Shown here piece after piece: positions 27,101 through 35,526 of a DNA stretch of 64,000 nt (positions are counted from its first letter, which is position 1; every line of letters begins with the position of its first letter). Made by a program: the position numbers and the translations under genes. The DNA is from Actinomycetes bacterium (GTDB taxonomy: Bacteria > Actinomycetota > Acidimicrobiia > Acidimicrobiales > Ilumatobacteraceae). The notes under the pieces are model-generated. The model did no database searches and was not told the DNA's origin. It saw nothing but the letters and a program-made list of their open reading frames with translations. The stretch covers positions 1 to 64,000 of the forward strand of contig JANYDH010000079.1 in the NCBI GenBank assembly GCA_025359865.1. Direction: 5' to 3'.

Positions 27101-27877
27101 ATGAGCAAGTACACGCTGTCATTCGAAGGTGAGGTCGCATTCGTCACCGGGGCAAGCGGTGGGATGGGTCGCGCTATTGCTGTTGCCTTTGCAGCTGCAG
27201 GTGCCTCGGTGGTGCTTGCCGACGTAGCCGAGGCCGAGGGTGAGGAGTCGGCGCGGTTGGCCCGCGAGGCTGGCGGCGATGCCGTGTTCGTGCCGTGTGA
27301 TGTTGCCGACGTCGCGTCCGTCAAGGCCGCCATAGCCGTAGCCATCGATCGTTTCGGACGGCTCGACTGCGCGGTCAACGCAGCGGGAATCGAGAACGAA
27401 CGGGTGCCACTACACGAGTGCGACGACGCCGTGTTCGACATGATGCAAGCCGTCAATGTACGCGGCGTCTTTCTGTGCATGAAGCATCAGTTGCGGGCCA
27501 TGCTCGCTGGCGGCCGACCGGGCGCGATCGTCAACATCGCCTCGTCCAGTTCCTTTCGGCCGCAACCGCATCAGCCCGCCTACACCGCCTCGAAGCACGC
27601 TGTGCTCGGGCTCACCCGGTCCGCTGCGATCGACTACGCGGCACGAGGCATTCGCATCAACGCGATTTGTCCGGGCACGATCGACACACCGATGCTGCGC
27701 AACGCGATGGAACGCCGTGGCAGCAATGCCGACGACGTCACCAGGCGTCTCAGTCTCATCGGCCGCTTCGGGCGGCCCGACGAGATCGCCGCGGCAGCCC
27801 TGTGGCTGTGTTCGGATGCCTCGTCGTTCACGCTCGGCCACGCGCTGTCCGTCGACGCCGGCTACCTAGCCCGCTGA
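27101..27877 (+). CDS. SDR-family oxidoreductase
   Basis: 258 residues with TGASGGMGRA, NAAG (VNAAGIENER), catalytic Ser in ASSSSF and AYTASKHA as YxxxK. CPGTIDTPML and ALSVDAGYLAR at the end are normal for the family. GAGAGGAA precedes ATG 27101. Divergent from the MFS transporter, with which it probably shares a repressor. A palindromic repeat lies after the stop (27924-27965). Confidence 0.92.
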   Translation: MSKYTLSFEGEVAFVTGASGGMGRAIAVAFAAAGASVVLADVAEAEGEESARLAREAGGDAVFVPCDVADVASVKAAIAVAIDRFGRLDCAVNAAGIENERVPLHECDDAVFDMMQAVNVRGVFLCMKHQLRAMLAGGRPGAIVNIASSSSFRPQPHQPAYTASKHAVLGLTRSAAIDYAARGIRINAICPGTIDTPMLRNAMERRGSNADDVTRRLSLIGRFGRPDEIAAAALWLCSDASSFTLGHALSVDAGYLAR

Positions 27878-27923
27878 CAACCGGCAGTGCTGCGCCGCAG
27901 AACCTGGCTCAAAATCTCCGGGC

Positions 27924-27965
27924 CTTTGGCGTTGGGCTGTCATTGATAACAACCCAACGCCAAAG
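27924..27965. repeat. Palindromic repeat, full copy A
   Basis: 42 bp: arms CTTTGGCGTTGGG and CCCAACGCCAAAG pair perfectly around a 16-base centre. A near-identical element, including the unpaired centre, lies in the opposite orientation at 58361-58400, and the left half occurs at 35723-35747. It is between two convergent gene ends (27877 and 28017), so it could act as a bidirectional terminator. Confidence 0.88.
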
Positions 27966-28016
27966 CTCGGATCGGTGCATGAGTTCGTCGAGCGCAAGGT
28001 TGTACAAGCAGCGAAG

Positions 28017-28613
28017 TCAGATCACCGTTGCCGGTGCAGCAGCGGAGATCACCAACACCCGAAGCCGCGACCGGCTCATCCATTCGGCCAGTCGAGTCAG
28101 GGGCGCCACGACGATGAACCGGCCAGCGACAGCCACCGCGCCACCGAGGGCGAGGCCCGCAACGACGTCACCTGGGTAATGCGCACCGACGTACACACGT
28201 GTGAACGCCATGGCGACGGCGAGGACGGCTGCGACGGTTCCCCATCGACGGTTGGTCAGCAGCAAACCAACCGCCACGGCACCGGCCGCTGTGGCATGGT
28301 CACTCGGGAACGAAAAGTCGGTGGTCGTGTCGACGAGGAGGTGGACACCGGTCATCGCTGTAGAGGGGCGGGCGCGGTCGATGACGCCTCCGATGAGTTG
28401 CCCGAGACCGAGCGCAACCAGCGCTGCGGCACCAGCCCAGACGCTGCCGGCAACGCAACGGAGGTCGGCATGCCAGCGGCCATCGAGATAAGCGACTGCG
28501 AGCAACACTGCGAAGAGTGCGATGCCGTAGTCGGCATAGGACGTGAAGAACCAGTGTGCCCATCCGGTGCGGTCGGCCAGCCGGTTGATCCAGCGAAAGA
28601 TGCTGCTGTCCAT
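28017..28613 (-). CDS. PAP2-family membrane phosphatase
   Basis: 198 residues with about five helices and the three phosphatase motifs: VIDRARPSTA (KxxxxxxRP-like), FPSDHATAAG (PSGH variant) and TRVYVGAHYPGDV (SRxxxxxHxxxD, with Thr for Ser). Likely substrates are lipid phosphates or undecaprenyl pyrophosphate at the outer face of the membrane. It is the last gene of an operon with the histidine kinase, response regulator and COG4705 protein. ATG 28613 lies in a 14-bp duplication. Confidence 0.88.
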   Translation of the reverse strand: MDSSIFRWINRLADRTGWAHWFFTSYADYGIALFAVLLAVAYLDGRWHADLRCVAGSVWAGAAALVALGLGQLIGGVIDRARPSTAMTGVHLLVDTTTDFSFPSDHATAAGAVAVGLLLTNRRWGTVAAVLAVAMAFTRVYVGAHYPGDVVAGLALGGAVAVAGRFIVVAPLTRLAEWMSRSRLRVLVISAAAPATVI

Positions 28614-28636
28614 TCAGTGTGCTCCATTCAGTGTGC
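28609..28636. repeat. 14-bp tandem duplication spanning a stop and a start
   Basis: TCCATTCAGTGTGC occurs twice in direct succession (28609-28622, 28623-28636). On the minus strand it includes the TGA of the histidine kinase gene (28628-28630) and the ATG of the PAP2 gene (28611-28613). Confidence 0.9.
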
Positions 28637-29920
28637 CCCGTCGTTCTCAGCGGGATCGAGCAAGATGAGCGTGAAGTTGGTGGGGTCATGACGCGTCAAG
28701 ATGAGGCGTCCGCCTTCGGCTTCGGCCATCGAACGAGCGAGAGCGAGCCCAATCCCATGCCGGTCACCGTGGCCGCGCTCGAAGATCAGTTCCCGGTCGG
28801 CTGCTGCGATGAGTGTGCCTTCGTCGCCCACGTCGATGGCACCGCCGCCGACCACACGACGTTCGGTGACCGAGATCGTTCCGCGACCATGATGGAGCGC
28901 GTTGTCGATGAGGACATCGAGAATCTGTTCGATCGAGGCGATCGAGCCCCGAGTGGTCACTTGCTCTGCTGCGGTGATCGTGATGGCCCGGCCGATGGCG
29001 GCCGCCCGAGAGGTCCATTGGTTGACCGCGTGACGGGCGGCTTGATCGAGTCGTGCCGTCGACGTTGTAGGAACGGCGTCTCGGGCCATTGCCAGAAGGT
29101 GATCGACGGTCTGCTCAAGACGGCGGAGGTCATCAAGGGCTGACCCGATCATGTCGAGGTCGTCTTGCGCCTGCGCGGCCTCGAGTCGCAGCCGAACGGC
29201 CGTGATCGGCGTGCGCAGTTGGTGGGAAACATCGGCGCTGAACCGTCTCTCGCGGGCAAGTGCTTCATTGATCCGCTCCGAGGTGTCGGCGAGCACCGTG
29301 GCGAGGGTATCGATCTCATAGATGCCTGACGGCATCGCTGCGCGAACGAGAGCGCCACTGTCGCCGATTCTTGCTGCGGCGGTGGCGAGGTCGATAACCG
29401 GTTGTGAAAGCCGGTGAGCAAGCCGTTTAGCGATCAACCATCCGAGCACGAGAGCAGCGAGACCGGTCGCCGCCATCTCGAGCCACGCCACCCGCGAACG
29501 ATGATTGGCGCCGACAAGGGACTCGGTGAGCCGGAGCACGCCGACGACGCGCTCTTTGCTGTCATCGGTGATCGGCGTGGCAACGACGATCTCGCCGTCG
29601 GTCGTCGAAGCCGGATTACCGGCAAGAGCGCGACGCACGGCCGAATCCGCCGTCGGGGGTCCGTCGCCGAACAGGCGGACTCCATCCGGGCCGTACACAC
29701 TGAACGGCGTCGGGGTGTCCGACTCCCCGCTGACGGCGGCGAGTTCCACCGGGTCGAGCGGAACCAGAATCTCGCTCAGCGTCCTCGCTGCGGTGGATTG
29801 GAGTTCAACGACTTCCGAGCCGAGGATCGACCGGTGAACAGCAATGGCGAACGGCACGCCGAGGACGAACAGGATCAGCGCCGACACCCCCACGATCGCT
29901 TCAGTGATGCGACGCCTCAA
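28628..29920 (-). CDS. Two-component sensor histidine kinase
   Basis: About 430 residues. Helix 1 is VGVSALILFVLGVPFAIAV, an extracytoplasmic sensor domain of roughly 130 residues follows, helix 2 is MAATGLAALVLGWLIA, then HAMP. The H box is FSADVSHQLRTPITAVRL. The N box has VLIDNALHHG, and the ATPase G boxes follow (VGDEGTLIAAADRELIFERG, HGIGLALARSMAEAEGG). VGDEG is an unusual version of DNGxG. I choose TTG 29920, overlapping the TGA of the regulator gene; the longer frame to 30046 lies inside that gene. It phosphorylates the adjacent OmpR-type regulator. Confidence 0.88.
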   Translation of the reverse strand: MRRRITEAIVGVSALILFVLGVPFAIAVHRSILGSEVVELQSTAARTLSEILVPLDPVELAAVSGESDTPTPFSVYGPDGVRLFGDGPPTADSAVRRALAGNPASTTDGEIVVATPITDDSKERVVGVLRLTESLVGANHRSRVAWLEMAATGLAALVLGWLIAKRLAHRLSQPVIDLATAAARIGDSGALVRAAMPSGIYEIDTLATVLADTSERINEALARERRFSADVSHQLRTPITAVRLRLEAAQAQDDLDMIGSALDDLRRLEQTVDHLLAMARDAVPTTSTARLDQAARHAVNQWTSRAAAIGRAITITAAEQVTTRGSIASIEQILDVLIDNALHHGRGTISVTERRVVGGGAIDVGDEGTLIAAADRELIFERGHGDRHGIGLALARSMAEAEGGRLILTRHDPTNFTLILLDPAENDGAH

Positions 29921-30588
29921 GGGATGACCAGCCGGTAGCCGACCCCGCGCACGGTGGCGATTTCGATGGCGTCGCCCAACTTGCGGCGCAACGCCATCAC
30001 ATGCATGTCGAGGGTCTTGGTCGAGCTCTCCCAATGGAGGTCCCACACCTCGGCCAGTAGTCGCTCGCGGGGGACGACTCGACCGGCCTCGCGGCAGAGC
30101 AGCACCAGCAGTTCGAATTCACGTCGCCGGAGATCGACCGACTCACCGGCGACCGTCGCAACGTATGCGGCAGGGTCGACTCTCAGCACACCGATCTCCA
30201 AGACGGTACTCGGGTCGCCCGACTGCGCACCGCGCAGGTGCGCTCGAACACGGGCCAGCAGCACGTTCATCGAGAACGGCTTCGTGACGTAGTCACTCGC
30301 TCCGGCATCGAGGCCGACCACGATGTCGATCTCCGCGTCGCGCGCCGTGACCAACACGATGGGTAGGTCACGATGCTGTTCTCGCAATCGACGACACAGC
30401 GTAAACCCATCGACGTCGGGCAAGCCAACGTCAAGCAGCACCAGATTCGGAAGCGACGCGTTGATGGACGAGACAGCCGCTGCTCCGTCGGTGCACCACT
30501 CGACGACGTAACCGTGGGATTCGAGTGATCCGGCGAGGATCCCGCCGATCGACGCGTCGTCTTCGATCAGCAGGATCCGCCCGTTCAC
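29917..30588 (-). CDS. OmpR-family response regulator
   Basis: 223 residues. The receiver domain has acidic DD near residue 9, phospho-acceptor Asp in LVLLDVGLPDVDG, Thr in VLVTARD and Lys in DYVTKPFS. The C-terminal winged helix (RRREFELLVLLCREAGRVV in parts, TLDMHVMALRRKLG, VRGVGYRLV) is of the OmpR/PhoB type. GTG 30588 has GGAGAG upstream. It overlaps the kinase start. It follows the COG4705 membrane gene by 11 bases, so the four genes 31433-28017 are one operon. Confidence 0.93.
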   Translation of the reverse strand: MNGRILLIEDDASIGGILAGSLESHGYVVEWCTDGAAAVSSINASLPNLVLLDVGLPDVDGFTLCRRLREQHRDLPIVLVTARDAEIDIVVGLDAGASDYVTKPFSMNVLLARVRAHLRGAQSGDPSTVLEIGVLRVDPAAYVATVAGESVDLRRREFELLVLLCREAGRVVPRERLLAEVWDLHWESSTKTLDMHVMALRRKLGDAIEIATVRGVGYRLVIP

Positions 30589-30599
30589 CCGCTCTCCGT

Positions 30600-31433
30600 C
30601 TACTTGGTGTCGTCGATGAGCGCCGGGCTGCGGCGTTGGACGTTGGTCATGTACAGCACGACCAACAGGATCGCCGCCAGGAAGATAATGCTCGTGACGG
30701 TAGTACCCAAGCCGAGGCCGGCTTGGAACGACTCCGGGTCATCCTCCGGGCCGATCTTGCGCGGTTGCGACAGCAGGTCACCGATCGAAGCTCCCAGCGG
30801 ACGGGTGATCACGTAGGCAGCCCAGAATGCCAGAATGGCATTGAGATGGAACTTGAGGTGGGCAAGAGCGATAACAGCAATGATGGCAGCAAAGAGCACT
30901 ACCGACTTGAAATAGCCGAGACCGTATTTCTCGCCGATCAGGTCGCCAGCCGCGGTGCCGAGGGCGAACGTGAACAAGATGGCCGTCCAGTAGAACGCTT
31001 CACGCTTGGTGGTGTGGATCGAGTGGATCGACAACGTCCGTTCGCTGACATACCAGGCACCGAACGAAGCGACCATCAAGATGGCGAACACGATGGTACT
31101 GGTGGTGAGCGATACGTTGAAGTGCTCGACCATGTTGTCGGTGATGAGTGTGCCGACGATGCTGATCAGTACAACCGCCACCCAGTAGACGGCCGGGATG
31201 TACTCGGGTACACGGAACTGCACCACGAGAGCGACAATCAGGAGGGAACCCATCACGAGCGTGGTGGTAGTCAGGTTGTCGCCGAGTTTGCCGTTGATGA
31301 AGTCAGCGAAGGTCTCGCCCACGGTGGTGCAGAGAATCTTGATGACCCAGAAGAACAGCGTGACCTCGGGGACTTTGCTCAGGCGTGCTCGGATGTCGGC
31401 GGGCGGATGCAGCATCGATGACGAGTGGGTCAT
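30600..31433 (-). CDS. COG4705/DUF347-type multi-span membrane protein
   Basis: About 277 residues, eight to nine helices. The repeated hallmark KVPEVTLFFWVIKILCTTVGE with TFADFIN recurs as degenerate copies (TKREAFYWTAILFTFALGTAAGDLIGE in parts). These match the uncharacterised COG4705 membrane proteins. ATG 31433 with AAGGG six bases upstream is preferred; ATG 31466 is possible and would add 11 residues. First gene of the operon with the response regulator, kinase and PAP2 phosphatase. Function unknown. Confidence 0.75.
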   Translation of the reverse strand: MTHSSSMLHPPADIRARLSKVPEVTLFFWVIKILCTTVGETFADFINGKLGDNLTTTTLVMGSLLIVALVVQFRVPEYIPAVYWVAVVLISIVGTLITDNMVEHFNVSLTTSTIVFAILMVASFGAWYVSERTLSIHSIHTTKREAFYWTAILFTFALGTAAGDLIGEKYGLGYFKSVVLFAAIIAVIALAHLKFHLNAILAFWAAYVITRPLGASIGDLLSQPRKIGPEDDPESFQAGLGLGTTVTSIIFLAAILLVVLYMTNVQRRSPALIDDTK

Positions 31434-31531
31434 GACCTTCCCTTCAGTTTGATCTGTCACGATCATGCCCTTACCAAGCCGATCTCTTGGTCACGTCACG
31501 GTCAACTGTCGGTAAATCGTGAGCGCCGGAC

Positions 31532-33214
31532 TCACCCCGGTGGCGCTGCTGCGAGCGCATCGATGATCCGCTTCACCGCTGCGTCGAGCACCGAGATGTC
31601 CGGGTCGGAGCCACCAGAGACAGCTTGTTCCATCGAGAGAAAGCAGCGCGACGCTCCGCACGCGAAGAACACGTTGCGCGTTGCGTCCGACAGTGTGGAG
31701 GCCGCAACGAACCCACCGGCGTCGCTAGTCGCATCCGCACCGAAGAATGGGTTCAGCGAAAAGTTGGCCGGATCCGACGACGGGGAACTGCCGTCGGTCA
31801 GCCCACTCGGAACCTGGTCGATAGGAAATGCCCAGATCTCGAACAGCGACGAGCGGGTGGATGATGGCACGTTGCCGAAACAGCGCGAGTAGGAGTGAGC
31901 GGCCGTCGGATCGAACTCCTCGCGGCCGGCGCCGGCGGGCGCGGTACCGACTTCGGCCTGAACTGCTGCAAGCAACGTGTCACAGTTTGGTGGTGCGACG
32001 GTCGTGGATGCCACCGTCGTGGATGCCACCGTCGTGGAAACAGTTGTGGAGACAGCGGTTGCGGGTGGTGGGGTGTCAACGACTCCGCCAGGAGCCGTCG
32101 ATGCCAGCTCCACGGCGGAGGAGGTCGCAGCGCCCGTGTCGACCGGAGCGACGGCCGAGGTGGCGACCGCTGCGGCAGCCCCCGAGTCGGACGAGTCTCC
32201 TCTCGCAAAGACGGCCACCGCTACGCCAACGACGACCACCACCGACGCTACGACGGCGAGGACGACCGGCAACGGCCGCGCGCGTGGAACGACACTGGGG
32301 CCCCCGGCGGGCGGCACACCTGCACCGCCGACGCTCGGTGTCGGCAGCGGTGTACCGACGTAGCCACCGCCGACGCTCGGTGTCGGCAGCGCTGTACCGG
32401 CGTAGCCACCGATCGGTCCGTCGACCGGAACCCCGCCGTACCCCGTTCCGGGTGCTGGCAGAGGCATACCTGTGTACCCGACACCACTCGCACCTGCAGG
32501 AGTGCCTGCGTACCCGGCACCGGCCGAAGCAGTCGCGCTGGACGCAACCGGGGTGACGGCTTCGGCACCACCGATCGACGACACACCGACCACGCCGACG
32601 CCGCCTCCGGCCGCGGCACTCCCTGCTGCGATTCCGACCCTACCGAGTGTCGACCCACCCGGTGCCGAGGTCGGCACAGCCGGTACCTCGGCGCGGGAGC
32701 TCCGCGCTGTCAAGGCGGCCCCGGCCGCGATGCCCAACCGGGCAGCAACCTCCACACCGGATGTCGCGAGGTTCGCTCGGGCCTGCGTATGCGACACCAA
32801 GCGCAACTGACTCATCGGGATGCCTGCGAGCCGAGCGGCCTCGGCCAGAAGACCGGTGCGATACTCGTCCATCTCGTCCGGATGTGAAAGTGCGACCACG
32901 GCAGGAGCAACGCCCTGCGATGCGAGCGTGGCGTCGAGGACCGCGTTCAGAACACGTCCAATCAGCGCCTCGACGCCGTACGGTGTGCCACCCACAACGA
33001 CCGGGGCTACGTCTCCGAGCCGCTCGAAGAAACCGGTGGTCACGTTGACGATCGACGGCCCCGCTGTGTCAATCTCGACACCGCCACGTAACTCGCCGTC
33101 GGCGGCGAGACCGACTGTGGACGCGACAGTGCCACCCGTGATCGCCTCCGTGTCGCCAACGACCGCCCACGCGGTCGATGAGATCCCGACGTCCACACCG
33201 AGCCAGCACGTCAT
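31532..33214 (-). CDS. Hsp70-like truncated nucleotide-binding domain fused to a membrane anchor and extracellular domain
   Basis: 560 residues. Residues 1-175 resemble lobe I of an Hsp70 nucleotide-binding domain: WLGVDVGISSTAWAV is the phosphate-1 loop, and VVALSHPDEMDEYRTGLLAEAARLAGI parallels the ITVPAYFNxxQRxAT...AGL stretch. The segment ending RLGIAAGAAL looks like the end of the domain, so lobe II appears missing. A Gly/Pro-rich repeat region with GYAGTPLPTPSVGG-type units spans 200-310, one helix VVLAVVASVVVVVGVAVAVFA follows, then a Ser/Thr-rich stalk and a domain of about 140 residues with four Cys at the C-terminus. ATG 33214 has GGGAGC upstream. It shares a transcript with coaE (16-base gap). 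Its role is unknown; it resembles the first gene in plan. Confidence 0.72.
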   Translation of the reverse strand: MTCWLGVDVGISSTAWAVVGDTEAITGGTVASTVGLAADGELRGGVEIDTAGPSIVNVTTGFFERLGDVAPVVVGGTPYGVEALIGRVLNAVLDATLASQGVAPAVVALSHPDEMDEYRTGLLAEAARLAGIPMSQLRLVSHTQARANLATSGVEVAARLGIAAGAALTARSSRAEVPAVPTSAPGGSTLGRVGIAAGSAAAGGGVGVVGVSSIGGAEAVTPVASSATASAGAGYAGTPAGASGVGYTGMPLPAPGTGYGGVPVDGPIGGYAGTALPTPSVGGGYVGTPLPTPSVGGAGVPPAGGPSVVPRARPLPVVLAVVASVVVVVGVAVAVFARGDSSDSGAAAAVATSAVAPVDTGAATSSAVELASTAPGGVVDTPPPATAVSTTVSTTVASTTVASTTVAPPNCDTLLAAVQAEVGTAPAGAGREEFDPTAAHSYSRCFGNVPSSTRSSLFEIWAFPIDQVPSGLTDGSSPSSDPANFSLNPFFGADATSDAGGFVAASTLSDATRNVFFACGASRCFLSMEQAVSGGSDPDISVLDAAVKRIIDALAAAPPG

Positions 33215-33230
33215 TTGAAGCTCCCTACGG

Positions 33231-33839
33231 TCACCGTCGTACGATGAATCGAGACCATAGGTCGTCGACGGCGAGGTTCAGGTGATCGAGGTCGGCGTCG
33301 TTGACGATCACGACAGCGGCCACGGCGCGGCGCTCGTCATCGGTCGCCTGCGAGGCGATTCGGGCGCGTACGTCGTCTGGCGTCATGCCACGATCGACCG
33401 CACGCTGTACCCGCACGTCGATGGGGGCCTCGACCACGACGACCATGTCATAGCAGCGTCCGTCCGCCAACCGACCGAGGTTGCTCTCGACCAGAATCGC
33501 CATGTCGAGCACCACGATGCTGTCAGCCGCCAGGGCGTCGAGCCACGCCCCGAGCTCGGCGTTGATTGCGGGATGGCTGATCGCCGTAAGACGATCGAGT
33601 TGGGCGGGCTGACCGAACACCGCTCGGGCGAGCGCGGCTCGATCGATCTGGCCGCCCACGTCGGCGATGGTGGAACCGAACTCCGCCAGCACTGCGGACT
33701 CCGCGCGACCACCCGGAGCGATGACATCACGGCCGAGGAGGTCGACATCGATCACCTCTGCACCATGTTGTGCCAACAGTGAAGCAACGGTCGACTTGCC
33801 CGACCCGATACCCCCAGTGAGCCCCACGATCAGCACCAC
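33231..33839 (-). CDS. coaE: Dephospho-CoA kinase
   Basis: 202 residues. P-loop GLTGGIGSGKST at the N-terminus, DVDLLGRDV (the Asp-containing DADxxxR motif), RTAISHP-like LTAISHPAINAELG, and DMAILVES as the LxExP equivalent with Pro replaced. It adds the 3' phosphate to dephospho-CoA, the last step of CoA synthesis, in the cytosol. The start is GTG 33839. It is upstream of the Hsp70-like gene on the same strand. Length and motifs are standard for bacterial CoaE. Confidence 0.93.
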   Translation of the reverse strand: MVLIVGLTGGIGSGKSTVASLLAQHGAEVIDVDLLGRDVIAPGGRAESAVLAEFGSTIADVGGQIDRAALARAVFGQPAQLDRLTAISHPAINAELGAWLDALAADSIVVLDMAILVESNLGRLADGRCYDMVVVVEAPIDVRVQRAVDRGMTPDDVRARIASQATDDERRAVAAVVIVNDADLDHLNLAVDDLWSRFIVRR

Positions 33840-33916
33840 GGCACCATACCGGCCGTCGGGTGGAGCTCGCCTTGGCTGGTGTCACCCGACGGGCGGACTC
33901 ATTCGTCCGTCTGGGC

Positions 33917-33949
33917 ATGGCAATCGTGGCAATCATGGCAATCGTGGCA
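33917..33949. repeat. Short tandem repeat (18-bp unit, 1.8 copies)
   Basis: ATGGCAATCGTGGCAATC is followed by ATGGCAATCGTGGCA; each is itself two 9-base half repeats. It lies in the 211-bp gap between coaE and the sigma factor gene. No gene is visible in this gap. Confidence 0.75.
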
Positions 33950-34050
33950 GGCTGGGGCAGTGGGGCGCGGGCACCCGGCCGACCAGACGTTCCTCAGGTG
34001 AAGGGTGAGCCGAACTGAACGCTGCCACCGCTCCAGCAAGGGCACCCCGG

Positions 34051-34608
34051 ATGCCGACGTTGTTCCAGGCGATCGCCGCGGCCAGGTTGCACGGCGAGAC
34101 GATCAGCCTCGAGACCGAACAACTCGTCGTGGGCCTGTTCCAGACCGAAGGTCGTTCCCTGGTGCGCCTGGCACGGCTGTTCGTCGATGACCGCGATGCT
34201 GCCGAGGACATCGTTCAAGAGGCATTTTTACGCCTCGCTCGTCATGCAAGCCGGATCGACTCGATTGATCGCGCTCCGGCATACCTGAGGTCGATCGTGT
34301 TGAACCTGGCGCGAGATCACAACCGTCGTGGCCTGGTCTCGCTCCGCCACCACGCAACGGCTGGCCGGGAGATCGATGTCGTCGATGACGTCACCACCGA
34401 TCAGTTCGTGCGTTCCGAGGAGCATCGACGTGTGCTCGACGCGGTGCGGCGACTCCCGGGCCGTCAGCGCGACTGCATCACGCTGCGCTACTTCGAGGAG
34501 TATCAGGTCGATCGGATCGCGACGACGCTCGGGGTGTCGGTCAACTCGGTGAAGACGCATCTACGGCGCGCCATGGCGGCCCTCGACCGAATGCTGGTCG
34601 AGCCATGA
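34051..34608 (+). CDS. RNA polymerase sigma factor (ECF-like)
   Basis: 185 residues. Region 2 is SLVRLARLFVDDRDAAEDIVQ plus EAFLRLARH, with YLRSIVLNLARDHNRR as the end of region 2. Region 4 is RLPGRQRDCITLRYFEEYQV followed by the HTH IATTLGVSVNSVKTHLRRAMAAL. No region 1 or 3 is present, which is the ECF pattern. The start is probably ATG 34051, with no strong ribosome site. It overlaps the next gene by ATGA, which suggests that the membrane protein regulates it. Confidence 0.9.
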   Translation: MPTLFQAIAAARLHGETISLETEQLVVGLFQTEGRSLVRLARLFVDDRDAAEDIVQEAFLRLARHASRIDSIDRAPAYLRSIVLNLARDHNRRGLVSLRHHATAGREIDVVDDVTTDQFVRSEEHRRVLDAVRRLPGRQRDCITLRYFEEYQVDRIATTLGVSVNSVKTHLRRAMAALDRMLVEP

Positions 34609-35324
34609 GCGACACCGTTCTCGAACGCCTCCTCGTCGCTGCCTTTGCCGACGCGCGCACGTCGGTGGAGGCAACCGCCGATCTGTTTGCCCGCGTGAAC
34701 CGCAGCATCGAAGATGCGCAGGCCCGTCGACGATTCCGTTGGAACGTCTCCGGTTGGATCGCGGCCTTCGTCGCCGCCAACGTCGTACTAGCCGTAGCCC
34801 TATCCAAAATCGACAACAGGAGGTTCGTCATGCCGTGGTGGGTCATCGAATTGATCACCAACATTGTGCTCATTGCACTCGCGATCGGGCTCGGTCCATT
34901 CATCAAACGCTTCGGCCGCTCATATGCAGCCGACGTGTTCCGTGCCAACCCCCGCACCGGAAAGAGCTACCTAGTGCTCACCGACGTCGCCTACTACTTG
35001 ATCTTCACCTCGTTTGTGCTGTTCACCGTTATGTTCGTCGAGCCCTCCGATTGGAAGCGTTCGACGGGCGCACAACTCCAGCATGAAACAGCCCGTGTCG
35101 GGGGCATCTTGCTGATCATGGGGATCCTCCACGCCGCGAACGTCGTTGCCCTGCCGATCATCGGTCGGCTGTTGTCCAGCAACAAGCGACTCGATGAGTC
35201 ACGAGCCAGCACAGCGACAGCACCGCTGTCGTCGATTTCGGTGCCGCCTCTCGGACCAGGCACATGGATCCTGAGGATCGAACAGGCGCCGAGCGCAAGC
35301 GCTGACGACCAACCCCGTCCCTGA
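34605..35324 (+). CDS. Four-helix membrane protein, possible anti-sigma factor
   Basis: 239 residues. A 45-residue cytosolic N-terminus (with ARVNRSIEDAQARRRF) is followed by helices around SGWIAAFVAANVVLAVAL, WWVIELITNIVLIALAIGL, YYLIFTSFVLFTVMFV and GGILLIMGILHAANVVAL. A Ser/Pro-rich tail ends it. ATG 34605 overlaps the stop of the sigma factor gene, the usual layout of sigma/anti-sigma pairs. No zinc-binding HxxxCxxC motif is seen, so the anti-sigma role is inference from position alone. Confidence 0.6.
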   Translation: MSDTVLERLLVAAFADARTSVEATADLFARVNRSIEDAQARRRFRWNVSGWIAAFVAANVVLAVALSKIDNRRFVMPWWVIELITNIVLIALAIGLGPFIKRFGRSYAADVFRANPRTGKSYLVLTDVAYYLIFTSFVLFTVMFVEPSDWKRSTGAQLQHETARVGGILLIMGILHAANVVALPIIGRLLSSNKRLDESRASTATAPLSSISVPPLGPGTWILRIEQAPSASADDQPRP

Positions 35325-35366
35325 CCACATCCGCCAGCTTCGAGGAGAGGCTGGAGTGGGCAAGAA

Positions 35367-35526
35367 GCGCTAGGAAACGGTTCGGTGACTCGATGGACCA
35401 CCTTCTTCTCGGCTGGCCACGGCGTGTACCGCTTACCATCGCTGCCCTATGACCGATTCGACAAGTTCATTCTTGGGCGGCTGTGGGCCGCTGGGCGTGG
35501 GGTCATCTCCCATGACTCGGGGTGTT
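35367..35526 (+). pseudogene. AbiEi-like antitoxin fragment
   Basis: One open stretch reads HGVYRLPSLPYDRFDKF then LGRLWAAGRGVISHDS and stops at TAG 35524. This resembles the N-terminal part of AbiEi-type (type IV) antitoxins, where QGVYRLP...LxxxxLW...A.iSHxSAL is typical. Upstream residues (SVTRWTTFFSAG) lack the expected HTH, and the rest of the gene is missing. A remnant; assignment by pattern memory. Confidence 0.45.
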
